Source: Hungatella effluvii
GTDB lineage: Bacteria; Bacillota; Clostridia; Lachnospirales; Lachnospiraceae
DNA length: 64,000 nt
NCBI RefSeq assembly: GCF_003201875.1
Contig: NZ_QJKD01000003.1
Coordinates: forward strand, 248,001 to 312,000
Reading direction: 5' to 3'
A model generated the notes under the pieces. That model was not told where the DNA came from. It did not search any database and worked only from the letters and a program-made list of their open reading frames with translations. The position numbers and the translations under genes are program-made. This document shows, one piece after another, positions 54,934 to 62,980 of the stretch; position 1 is the first letter of the stretch, and every line of letters starts with the position of its first letter.

Positions 54934-56337
54934 TTAATCGTCATCGCGTTCATCTTCATAATTTTGGTGTTCATCGTCATCGTCGCTGTCTTCATCATCT
55001 TTCGATTTGGAATCATCGTCGTCCGAGTCCCAATCATTTGATTTTCGGTCTTCCGAATCTTTGTCGTCGGAATTCCTATTGGCCGAATCCCCGTGGTCGG
55101 AATCTTTACCTGCTGAATTCTTATCAACGGAAGCCCGGGCATCCGAATCTTTGTCGTCGGAATCCTTATCATCTGTATCTCGGGTGTTCTTATTCTTATT
55201 GCGTGAATCTTTATTATCTGAATCATGGTCATCCGAATGTTGATCAGCCGGACTCTTATCATCTGAATCATGGTCATCCGAGTCTTTATCAGCCAAATCC
55301 TCATCGTCTGAATCATGGTCATCCGAATCTTTATCGGTCAAATCCCCATCGTCTGAATCATGGTCATCCGAGTCTTTATCGGCCAAATCCCCATCGTCTG
55401 AATCATGGTCATCCGAATCTTTATCGGTCAAATCATTATCGTCCGAATCATGATCATCTGTATCTCCATCATCAGAATCTCGATCGCCGTATTTCTCTTT
55501 TCTCATTTCTTCTTTATACTCATTCCAGTCTTCCTCGTCCATCTGGAGCCATGCCGGTTTTTCCTTTTCACGATCAAAGATAATGCGGTAAAGTTCTTCC
55601 ATGGACATCTTTGACAAAGTTTTTTCATCGAGATCCGGATAAGCCGCTGTCATCATACGGATAAACTGTAGTTTACCACTGGAAATGTGATAATTTTGGG
55701 CTGTCTGATTCAATGCCTGATCCTTTTTCTTTTCCTGTGTCACTATACGGACCGTTTTTTTACTCTCCTCGGCTGTTTTTCTGATACAGTCGCTTAACTG
55801 GCTCTGGAGCTGGCTTACACGGTTCGGATTCCTATTTTCTACTGAAATTAAAACAGTTCTCCGATCATCTGTCAGATACTCTTTTTCTTCCATAATCCGG
55901 TATAAATCCTTAACCGCATCTTCAACGTTCCAATCCTTGTACGTATGTCCTTCTGCCGCCTGAGCTGCGTCCTCGTTCAGGGGGGTAAAGGAAAGGACTC
56001 TGTCTTTTTTATTTATTTTCAATTCAAAGCTTGGATTCACGTCCATGTCTACAATACTGTCTACCAGTATGTTTTCATAGGAGTATACGCCGCCGATACC
56101 CGCTGCAAAAAAGAATAGCAGGCAGCCACATACAGCTGCCACATGCCGCACCTGTGCCGGACTGCACAATTTGTGGAACCAGCTGTTTTTCAATGGCTCC
56201 TGCCTGGTGGCGGTGTCCATCTGTTTCATTTTTACCACTGGTGTATCCATTATTTTTTGCAGGGAAGGCTGAGGAAGCTGGTCTACTGCCCGGTTCAGCG
56301 ATTTTTTGATTTGTGGTGTCTCCATTTTTTTACTCAT
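54934..56337 (-). CDS. RsgI-like anti-sigma protein with acidic repeat tail
   Basis: The 467-residue protein has a roughly 65-residue cytoplasmic N-terminus, one membrane helix (HVAAVCGCLLFFFAAGIGGV), the RsgI middle domain (DMDVNPSFELKINKKDRVLS, residues about 98-120, with the Asn-Pro pair known as the self-cleavage site in RsgI), a helical segment, and a C-terminal tail of about 180 residues made of Asp, Ser, His and Lys repeats with a 15-residue period such as KDSDDHDSDDGDLAD. The tail is extracytoplasmic and could bind calcium or wall polymers. It starts five bases after the sigma gene, so it should be its antagonist. Confidence 0.8.
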   Translation of the reverse strand: MSKKMETPQIKKSLNRAVDQLPQPSLQKIMDTPVVKMKQMDTATRQEPLKNSWFHKLCSPAQVRHVAAVCGCLLFFFAAGIGGVYSYENILVDSIVDMDVNPSFELKINKKDRVLSFTPLNEDAAQAAEGHTYKDWNVEDAVKDLYRIMEEKEYLTDDRRTVLISVENRNPNRVSQLQSQLSDCIRKTAEESKKTVRIVTQEKKKDQALNQTAQNYHISSGKLQFIRMMTAAYPDLDEKTLSKMSMEELYRIIFDREKEKPAWLQMDEEDWNEYKEEMRKEKYGDRDSDDGDTDDHDSDDNDLTDKDSDDHDSDDGDLADKDSDDHDSDDGDLTDKDSDDHDSDDEDLADKDSDDHDSDDKSPADQHSDDHDSDNKDSRNKNKNTRDTDDKDSDDKDSDARASVDKNSAGKDSDHGDSANRNSDDKDSEDRKSNDWDSDDDDSKSKDDEDSDDDDEHQNYEDERDDD

Positions 56338-56342
56338 CGCCC

Positions 56343-56918
56343 TTACTCCTTTCCTTCCAGATATCGTCTCAATTTTTTTAGCGTCCGCTGGTAGCAGGAC
56401 AAGACCGTGGACAGCGGAAGCCCCAGATTTGCAGCAATCTCTCTATGTCGGATTCCCCCCACCAGGTGAAGCAAAAGAATCTGCCGCTCCCGCTCTGTTA
56501 AAATATTCATGGCTGTCTCTAAAACCAGTCTGTCTGTGATTTCTGTCACATAAGAATATTCCATCGTGTCTTCCATCTCAAATGCTTCTTCTGATAAAAA
56601 GCGGGAATTCCGCCTGAATAAGTCCATGGCGAGATTTCGGGCGATCGTAAAAAGCCACGCCATCGGCTTCCCCTGTTTCTGATACAGATGCGCGGATGCC
56701 CGTACTTTTAAATAGGTGTCCTGTACAACATCCTGAGTATCATACGGATTTTTAACGATCGCCAGGACGTAACTGTACAGTACACGCTCCGTCAGGGTAT
56801 AGAATTCCTCAAGCGCGGACCGGTCATCCTGCCCAATCCGCACGATCAGATTTTCATCTATAATAAGCCGTTGTATGTGTGTCTCCGGCTCCCCTCCCAC
56901 TACCATGAAAAATATCAT
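56343..56918 (-). CDS. ECF-type sigma-70 factor
   Basis: The 191-residue protein has sigma region 2 (LYSYVLAIVKNPYDTQDVVQ, DTYLKV and MAWLFTIARNLAMDLFRR) and region 4 (LTERERQILLLHLVGGIRHR, EIAANLGLPLSTVLSCYQRT). The start at 56918 has a GAGGAG site; a later ATG is possible. The RsgI-like gene follows by five bases, forming a sigma/anti-sigma pair that probably responds to an envelope or polysaccharide signal. Confidence 0.88.
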   Translation of the reverse strand: MIFFMVVGGEPETHIQRLIIDENLIVRIGQDDRSALEEFYTLTERVLYSYVLAIVKNPYDTQDVVQDTYLKVRASAHLYQKQGKPMAWLFTIARNLAMDLFRRNSRFLSEEAFEMEDTMEYSYVTEITDRLVLETAMNILTERERQILLLHLVGGIRHREIAANLGLPLSTVLSCYQRTLKKLRRYLEGKE

Positions 56919-57174
56919 ACTCACTTCTCCTCACCGCACACCAGTATTGCAATCATGGAATACTATATCAGCCATCTGCTATTCTTAGGCTATTCCCGCG
57001 CTCCCTTTATCAGACTTTTCTGATCAAAATTGTGTCACTATTTATTTTTGAGGCCGTTGCTGCCTTCGATCTATATCACCTTTCACGAAGGTAACAGCGG
57101 TTTCTTTATCATGGCAGCTTCGCTATTATAATGGTCGTCATAAGTCTTAATAGTCATCGTCATCATATTGGTCG

Positions 57175-57440
57175 CTTTCAGCCTTTACGGCCAGCGTCTT
57201 CATATTGATTGCCATCAGCCTTTACGGCCAGCATTATCATATTGATTGCCATCAGCCTTTACGGCCAGCGTTTTCATAGTGATTGCCATCAACCTTCACG
57301 GCCAGCGTTTTCATAGTGATTGCCATCAACCTTTACGGCCAGCGTCTTCATAGTGATTGCCATCAACCTTTACGGCCAGCGTTATCATATTGGTCATTAT
57401 CATGGTCGTCATCAACCTTCACGGCCAGTGTCTTCATGTT
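57175..57440. repeat. 37-bp tandem repeat after the second RsgI-like gene
   Basis: Seven copies of a unit containing CGGCCAG occur at 57188, 57225, 57262, 57299, 57336, 57373 and 57422. The period is 37 bp except for the last, which is 49 bp. On the minus strand each unit reads like the last codons of the gene (GGCCGT-AAAGGT-TGA). No spacers are present, so it is not a CRISPR array. Confidence 0.88.
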
Positions 57441-58401
57441 GGTCATGGTCGTCATCACGATCATCGTCATCTTCATGATCATCGTCATCATCACGATCAT
57501 CGTCATCTTCACGATCATCATCATCGTAACGATCATCATCATCGTAACGATCATCGTCTTCTTCACGACCATCATCATCGTAACGATCATCGTCATCGTA
57601 ACGATCATCGTCATCGTAACGATCATCATCATCGTAACGATCATCTTCATCGTAATGATCATCTTCATCGTAACGATCATCATCTTCATCGTAACGATCA
57701 TCATACTTCCCGCCTGCCGCCTCACTCTCCGCCATCCGATCCAGCTCATCCTCCAGCCGTTCAAGCCTATCGCTTCGGTACCAGTCATTGGCGTGGTCAA
57801 GCTTATCTTCCAGAGCATCCAGAGAGATTCCCTCATCCTTTGCGTAAGCCACCAGATCGCTGATCCGCATATTCGCCAGCTGATTGGCCGTCACACTGTC
57901 ATCCTTTGCCAGAATCTTTTCAATCAGGGCCATACGTCCGGCGGATATGTGGTGTTCCTCCGCCAGCTTCTTTAATTCCTTCGTCAGGCTTACATGCTGA
58001 TCCAGAACACGGCCTTCGATCTGACATTCCTCCAGATAGTCTGCAAGATGGTGGTTCACATTTTTAACCGTGGTTTCTGAGGCCGAACCGGACTTTACGG
58101 TCAGCAGAATATCATTTTTGTCCTTGTTGGTAAAATATCCCGCCTGGTCCAGCAGATCGACCACGTCTTCCAGGACGTAATCGAGGTTCCTGTCCTCCAT
58201 GCGATACCCCTGTAACAGTTTTTTTCCGTCTTCGTTCGTTCCCTTTAAAGAAACGACCTGATTCAGCCTGTTCGCATTCAATTCGATGCTCGGGTTAATA
58301 TCAAATGCCAGATACTGGCTGGGAGCCCCCAGATAAAGCCCCAATCCTCCTAAAGTTACCGTTGCCGCTGCCGCTATGGCCGCCATAAAATTTTTCTTCA
58401 T
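57412..58401 (-). CDS. RsgI-like membrane protein with Asp/Tyr/Arg-rich tail, no anti-sigma domain
   Basis: The 329-residue protein begins with a membrane helix (MKKNFMAAIAAAATVTLGGL) and goes directly into an RsgI-type middle domain (YLAFDINPSIELNANRLNQV, with Asn-Pro), a helical region of about 150 residues, and a tail of repeats such as DDRYDDDD. There is no room for a cytoplasmic sigma-binding domain. The acidic tail resembles that of the neighbouring RsgI-like protein, suggesting a shared wall or ion-binding role. AAAGGAG precedes ATG 58401. The stop lies in the first 37-bp repeat unit. Confidence 0.78.
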   Translation of the reverse strand: MKKNFMAAIAAAATVTLGGLGLYLGAPSQYLAFDINPSIELNANRLNQVVSLKGTNEDGKKLLQGYRMEDRNLDYVLEDVVDLLDQAGYFTNKDKNDILLTVKSGSASETTVKNVNHHLADYLEECQIEGRVLDQHVSLTKELKKLAEEHHISAGRMALIEKILAKDDSVTANQLANMRISDLVAYAKDEGISLDALEDKLDHANDWYRSDRLERLEDELDRMAESEAAGGKYDDRYDEDDDRYDEDDHYDEDDRYDDDDRYDDDDRYDDDDRYDDDGREEDDDRYDDDDRYDDDDREDDDDRDDDDDHEDDDDRDDDHDQHEDTGREG

Positions 58402-58507
58402 GTCCTTACTCCTTTCGTGTAAAGCTGGTTTTTTCTTCCTTTTCATCCTTACAACGGAGCAGACTTACATTTTATCGCAGCCATATGAAAAACTTTTTAA
58501 ATATTTT

Positions 58508-59989
58508 TTATTCCCCAGTCTCTTCCCAATCTTCCGGGTTTGGCGTGACCAGATTTTTCGTTTCATAAAGTCCGCACTGAACCATGTGCTCCCGGACCAC
58601 CTCCAGCACATGGCAGTAGCAAAGCGAAAGCTGACGGGCAAATGCCTCTGCCTGCCCCTCAAGCAGACAATCCATTGCCTTCCGGCACCGCCGGTTCAGT
58701 TCATTGGATTGTGTGGAACCATCGCTGTAAAAACTATAGTAATATCCCCAGTGTAGCAGCCCGCTCACCTCCTGTAATATCACCTGAAATGGTCTCAGAG
58801 AAAGGTGCTCCGTCATGGAATGCATAATCAGATCGAGTGGAACCGCTCCTGGCTGCTCTATTTTTTCCAGCAGGCCCCTGGCTTCCCCTTTCATCGATTC
58901 AGCAGTTAGCATGGCAGCAGGCCAGACCGCGACAGCCATAAACTGAAGCCCGCTCAAATAAAGCAGCGTGTCATTTTTAAAAACCTTGTCCTTCATGCAC
59001 TGCACGGTTGCATCGTCATTGAACAGCGTCACCTGTGTTCCCTTGACGTTGTATGTATGGCAGAATCCACATTTGTTCAGCATGGCCACCGCTTTCCTGA
59101 TCGTAGAGACAGAGACTTTGTACTCTTCGGCCAGTGCAGCCTCAGAAGGCAGAAACGTCCCTTCCCGGTAGGTGCCCACTCCAATCTTATCAATCAAATC
59201 ACGGGTAATCTGCATGTAATAATGGTCTCGTCCCTTTTCCGGACTCCAGTAATAATAGCTTTTCCCCTCTTCCGCCGGAAATGGAACCATAACCGCCAGT
59301 TCTTCCATATACTGTTTAACATCGCCTGCGATCGCGTGATACATTGTCTGAAAACACCGGCGCACTTCCTTCGGATCACCTGTATTGACCGCCTCCAGCA
59401 TCCACAGCGGATCCTTATACGCCCTGTATGAAGCCGAAAATGCCGGAGACTTCCGGAATTCAAGGAAAAACGGGACCCTCGCGCAGATCTCAAGGCTCGT
59501 AAACACATCCCGAAACAACAGGTTGTCCGAAGCATCCAAAAGATTATGCAGCGCCGCCGATGAAGCCTTCCAACGGACAGCAATCTCTTTTTTGCTGCTT
59601 TGTTTTAGCTGCCGAAAGCTCAGGCTCACCTTCTCCCCGCCGCAGGATACCATGGAAAATGCGAAAAGCCGCGGCATAATCAGCTCCATCGTCCTATAGA
59701 CCTCCAGAATCGTATGTCTCCGCTCCAGCACGGATATTATGGCATGTTCCTTCTGCACCTCACGGTCCGGCTGATACGCCACGATTGAGGGCCGCCTCTC
59801 TTCGGTATAGATAAGCCCCTCTTTTTTCAACGCGGCCAGAACATCCTTTACCGTCCTAATCCCCACATGGTAATTTTCGCAGAGCTGACTCATGGATGGC
59901 AGCGGATCTCCATATTTTAAATATCCTGTTATGATCTGCTCTCTGAGATTTTTATATAAATATTCAAATAGTGTCCTCTTCTCTTCCAT
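58508..59989 (-). CDS. GntR-type regulator with two winged-helix domains
   Basis: The 493-residue protein has one GntR winged helix at residues 1-72 (YGDPLPSMSQLCENYHVGIR, TVKDVLAALKKEGLIY) and a second at roughly 265-335 (GTFLPSEAALAEEYKVSVST, IRKAVAMLNKCGFCHTYNVK). Each is followed by a helical region of about 170 residues with similar lengths, suggesting an internal duplication. This architecture is uncommon; most GntR proteins have one DNA-binding domain and dimerise. Targets unknown; genes on either side are a divergent GGDEF-EAL protein and an RsgI-like protein. Confidence 0.8.
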   Translation of the reverse strand: MEEKRTLFEYLYKNLREQIITGYLKYGDPLPSMSQLCENYHVGIRTVKDVLAALKKEGLIYTEERRPSIVAYQPDREVQKEHAIISVLERRHTILEVYRTMELIMPRLFAFSMVSCGGEKVSLSFRQLKQSSKKEIAVRWKASSAALHNLLDASDNLLFRDVFTSLEICARVPFFLEFRKSPAFSASYRAYKDPLWMLEAVNTGDPKEVRRCFQTMYHAIAGDVKQYMEELAVMVPFPAEEGKSYYYWSPEKGRDHYYMQITRDLIDKIGVGTYREGTFLPSEAALAEEYKVSVSTIRKAVAMLNKCGFCHTYNVKGTQVTLFNDDATVQCMKDKVFKNDTLLYLSGLQFMAVAVWPAAMLTAESMKGEARGLLEKIEQPGAVPLDLIMHSMTEHLSLRPFQVILQEVSGLLHWGYYYSFYSDGSTQSNELNRRCRKAMDCLLEGQAEAFARQLSLCYCHVLEVVREHMVQCGLYETKNLVTPNPEDWEETGE

Positions 59990-60201
59990 CTTATCTACCT
60001 TTCAAAATGCCTCTTCCCAGAACCGTTTTTCTTCTCCCTGGCCTTCCTCATAATTCAAAAAAACACCTTCATTATATCACATTTTCTCTCTATACTATAT
60101 GCTAACGTACACAAATATTATATTGATTTCTCAAATAGGGTAAATTAAAATAAAACGGAGTATAACTATCACAATGTTCTTTATAAATGGAGACAATATA
60201 G

Positions 60202-62472
60202 ATGAAAATACGAGAACAGAAAAAACCTGATTTTCACAATCCCTTTTTCAGGAAAGGCCTGCAAATCGGAGTCCTGTCCGTAGGGATTCTTCTGGTTTTT
60301 ACAATTTTGATCGGAAATGCAGCAGATCTGCGCATAGCCTTAAATCAAAGCACACAAAAATACTTAGACGACGTAACCGTACAGACCGCCCGCGATATCC
60401 ACGACGCCCTGACCAATAAAATGACGAGCCTCGTCACAATATCCGATACGGCTTCCCATCTGGATGAGGAGTGTACCGGGGAAGAACAACTGGTGGAATT
60501 TTTACACAGAAAAGCACAGATCCTGGAGTTTGACCCGTTGATTCTGCTGCACAGGGATGGCACCATCATTTCCTCTGACGGCGACTCCGCTCCTCCCTGG
60601 ATCGCTTCCGCAGACTTCCTTCAGATTGACGGCGTCCTCGCCTCTTTTGAGGGGGAGGTAAAGGCGAATTACATAGGGGGACAAAGTATTTTTTACTCGG
60701 TCCCAATATCCAGGAAAGGCCAGATCGACGAAGTTCTCATCGGTGTGAGAAGCAAGGAGAATATGCAGGCCATGATTTCCACTAAGAACTTTGACGGCGA
60801 GATGCTCAGCTGCATCATCAACAGCACTGGACAGGTGGTAATTTCACCCACAGACTTAAAGCCATTTCTGCGGCTGGATGATATTTTCAGGGAGAATAAG
60901 GATAAGAAGGTCATAGATGAAATTCACCGAATGCAGGAAAACATGAAAAGCAACCAAAACGGGATCTTGAAATTTACGGCGGTTACGAAGGAGAATCTGA
61001 TCCTGTCCTACAATTCACTCGGTGTGAATGACTGGTTTCTGCTGACGCTCATACCTGCGAATTTTCTGTCCAGCGGAGCGGAGCGCTATATTTTGCAGTC
61101 ATTTGTCATCATTGGACTGACCATACTGCTCTTCTCCCTGTTCCTGTTTTCGGTATACCGTTTCTACCACATTCACAGGAAACAGCTGGAACGTCTGGCC
61201 TTTGTGGACCCGCTTACCGGAGGTCCCAACAATGCGGCATTTCAACTGAAATACACGGAACTGGCTAAAACTATGACTCCCGATACGTATTCCATCCTGC
61301 TGGTAAATGTCAATGGCTTTAAGCTCATCAACGAACGCCTGGGCATACCGACCGGAAACCGGATTCTGGCCTACTTATACCAGGTCCTGGAACGCCAGCT
61401 CCGGCCTGCGGACGATGAATTTGCCGCCCGTGTGGAATCAGATCACTTCTTCCTGTGTCTGAAAGAACACGAACCGAAGGAACTTCAGAACCGTCTCGAT
61501 GAGATGATCCGGGAAATCAACGCCTTTCGCAGCACGGATCTGCCCGCCTGCCACATGACGTTTCGGCAGGGAGCCTGCGTGGTGGATGACCCCAGTCTGG
61601 AGATCACGCTTCTGCAGGACCGCGCCAGACTGGCATGCCAGAGTCAGACTGCCGAACACAGGGAAAAATGCGCCTTTTACGACAACAGCCTGACCGAGCG
61701 CATGAAGATGGAACAGGAACTAAATGATTTATTTGACAGTTCCATCAAAAATCATGATTTTAAAGTGTATTTACAGCCGAAGATCCGGCTGGAGACTAAC
61801 CGGGCGGAAGGCGCCGAGGCGCTGGTGCGCTGGATTCATCCGGAAAAGGGTGTGATCTATCCCTCGGATTTCATACCTCTGTTCGAGATGAACGGAAAAA
61901 TATGCAGCCTGGATTTCTATATTTTTACACAGGTCTGCCAAACGCTGCGCGCCTGGATCGCAAGTGGAAAAAATCCGATCCCTGTTTCCGTTAATTTATC
62001 GCGCCAGCATTTCCTGGAACATAATTTTTTGAAAAAATTTGCAGATATTGCAAAAGAATACGAGATACCGCCAGGAATGATCGAGTTTGAGCTGACGGAA
62101 TCCATCTTCTTTGACAACCGCCAGATTAATGTAGTAAAGGAAATGATCCGCCAGATGCATCAGCTTGGATTTTTATGTTCCCTGGACGATTTTGGATCGG
62201 GATTCTCCTCGCTGGGTCTGCTCAAGGAATTCGATGTGGATACAATCAAGCTGGACCGCTCCTTCTTTGTTAATATGGCTGGTGAAAAGGCGAAAGATGT
62301 GATTGCATGCCTCATCGAGCTGTCTAAAAAATTAAAGGTGCACACAGTGGCAGAGGGAATTGAGACAGATGAGATGGTGGAATACCTCCGTATGATCAAA
62401 TGTGACATGGTACAGGGGTATATTTTTTCCAGACCGATTCCCATTTCAGAATTTGAAGAGCGTTACATATGA
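60202..62472 (+). CDS. Membrane sensor GGDEF-EAL protein, probable c-di-GMP phosphodiesterase
   Basis: The 756-residue protein has two membrane helices (about 22-40 and 298-318) enclosing a Cache-like extracytoplasmic sensor, then a GGDEF domain whose signature is lost (RVESDHFFLCL) and a C-terminal EAL domain that looks intact: EGAEALVRWIHPEKG, VSVNLSRQHF, EFELTESIFF, SLDDFGSGFSSL, IKLDRSFF, AEGIETDE, QGYIFSRPI. It should hydrolyse c-di-GMP, with the GGDEF part as a possible GTP sensor. It is divergent from the double-GntR gene. Confidence 0.9.
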   Translation: MKIREQKKPDFHNPFFRKGLQIGVLSVGILLVFTILIGNAADLRIALNQSTQKYLDDVTVQTARDIHDALTNKMTSLVTISDTASHLDEECTGEEQLVEFLHRKAQILEFDPLILLHRDGTIISSDGDSAPPWIASADFLQIDGVLASFEGEVKANYIGGQSIFYSVPISRKGQIDEVLIGVRSKENMQAMISTKNFDGEMLSCIINSTGQVVISPTDLKPFLRLDDIFRENKDKKVIDEIHRMQENMKSNQNGILKFTAVTKENLILSYNSLGVNDWFLLTLIPANFLSSGAERYILQSFVIIGLTILLFSLFLFSVYRFYHIHRKQLERLAFVDPLTGGPNNAAFQLKYTELAKTMTPDTYSILLVNVNGFKLINERLGIPTGNRILAYLYQVLERQLRPADDEFAARVESDHFFLCLKEHEPKELQNRLDEMIREINAFRSTDLPACHMTFRQGACVVDDPSLEITLLQDRARLACQSQTAEHREKCAFYDNSLTERMKMEQELNDLFDSSIKNHDFKVYLQPKIRLETNRAEGAEALVRWIHPEKGVIYPSDFIPLFEMNGKICSLDFYIFTQVCQTLRAWIASGKNPIPVSVNLSRQHFLEHNFLKKFADIAKEYEIPPGMIEFELTESIFFDNRQINVVKEMIRQMHQLGFLCSLDDFGSGFSSLGLLKEFDVDTIKLDRSFFVNMAGEKAKDVIACLIELSKKLKVHTVAEGIETDEMVEYLRMIKCDMVQGYIFSRPIPISEFEERYI

Positions 62473-62660
62473 CGGCAGCGCAGCTTTCTGATCGGACTAC
62501 CTGTCCCTTAGGATCAAATTAATATGAAGCGCGTTCTGTTCATATTCTGGTCATAATCTTTTTACATCCCGGTCAAACTATCTTCATATTTACCGGATAT
62601 ACTTATAACATAAGAGAAAGATGCTTATGCCTTACATCAGATAAAATTTTTTTCATAATC

Positions 62661-62688
62661 GCCGGTATTCTTACAGAAGGATACCGGC
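62661..62688. terminator. Hairpin between GGDEF-EAL and the small Cys protein
   Basis: GCCGGTATTC pairs with GGATACCGGC, with A/T-rich runs on both sides. Confidence 0.6.
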
Positions 62689-62718
62689 TCCTCCCTTTTA
62701 TGGGGCTTTTTTTATGTC

Positions 62719-62898
62719 TTACATCTGCTTTCGGACGATTTTGTATTCATCGGCAAACTGATAATGAGAACAGCCGCCGCTGTCGCCCCTTAAAAAGCGG
62801 ATCATCTCATCTTCGTCCAAATCCATCTCACATACGTAGCATTCGTAGTCCTCGTCGTATGTATAATACATACAGCTTTCACAGTTCTTTCCTGACAT
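62719..62898 (-). CDS. Small cysteine-rich protein, DUF6472-like
   Basis: The 59-residue protein has two CxxC pairs (CESC and CYVC) plus a further Cys, with an acidic middle YYTYDEDYECYVCEMDLDED and end YQFADEYKIVRKQM. The pattern is common in clostridial short zinc-binding proteins that I recall as DUF6472. Start ATG 62898 is behind GGGGAG. The family name is from memory. Confidence 0.75.
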   Translation of the reverse strand: MSGKNCESCMYYTYDEDYECYVCEMDLDEDEMIRFLRGDSGGCSHYQFADEYKIVRKQM

Positions 62899-62980
62899 CT
62901 CGTGCATCTCCCCTTTATATTAATTCATCTTTATTGATTCATCTCTATTGATTCATTTTCGTTGGTCCATTTCCCCTGCT

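Noticed and set aside
54804..55583. Open frames antisense or out of frame to the acidic tail of the RsgI-like gene
   Set aside because: They result from the repetitive Asp/Ser codons; the minus-strand frame with membrane helix and RsgI domain is the real gene.
57175..57440. CRISPR array
   Set aside because: The repeats are head-to-tail at 37 bp with no unique spacers, and no cas gene is visible.
57283..57975. Plus-strand frames rich in Ile/Val or His through the Asp-rich repeats
   Set aside because: Antisense of the second RsgI-like gene; composition is an artefact of GAT/GAC repeats.
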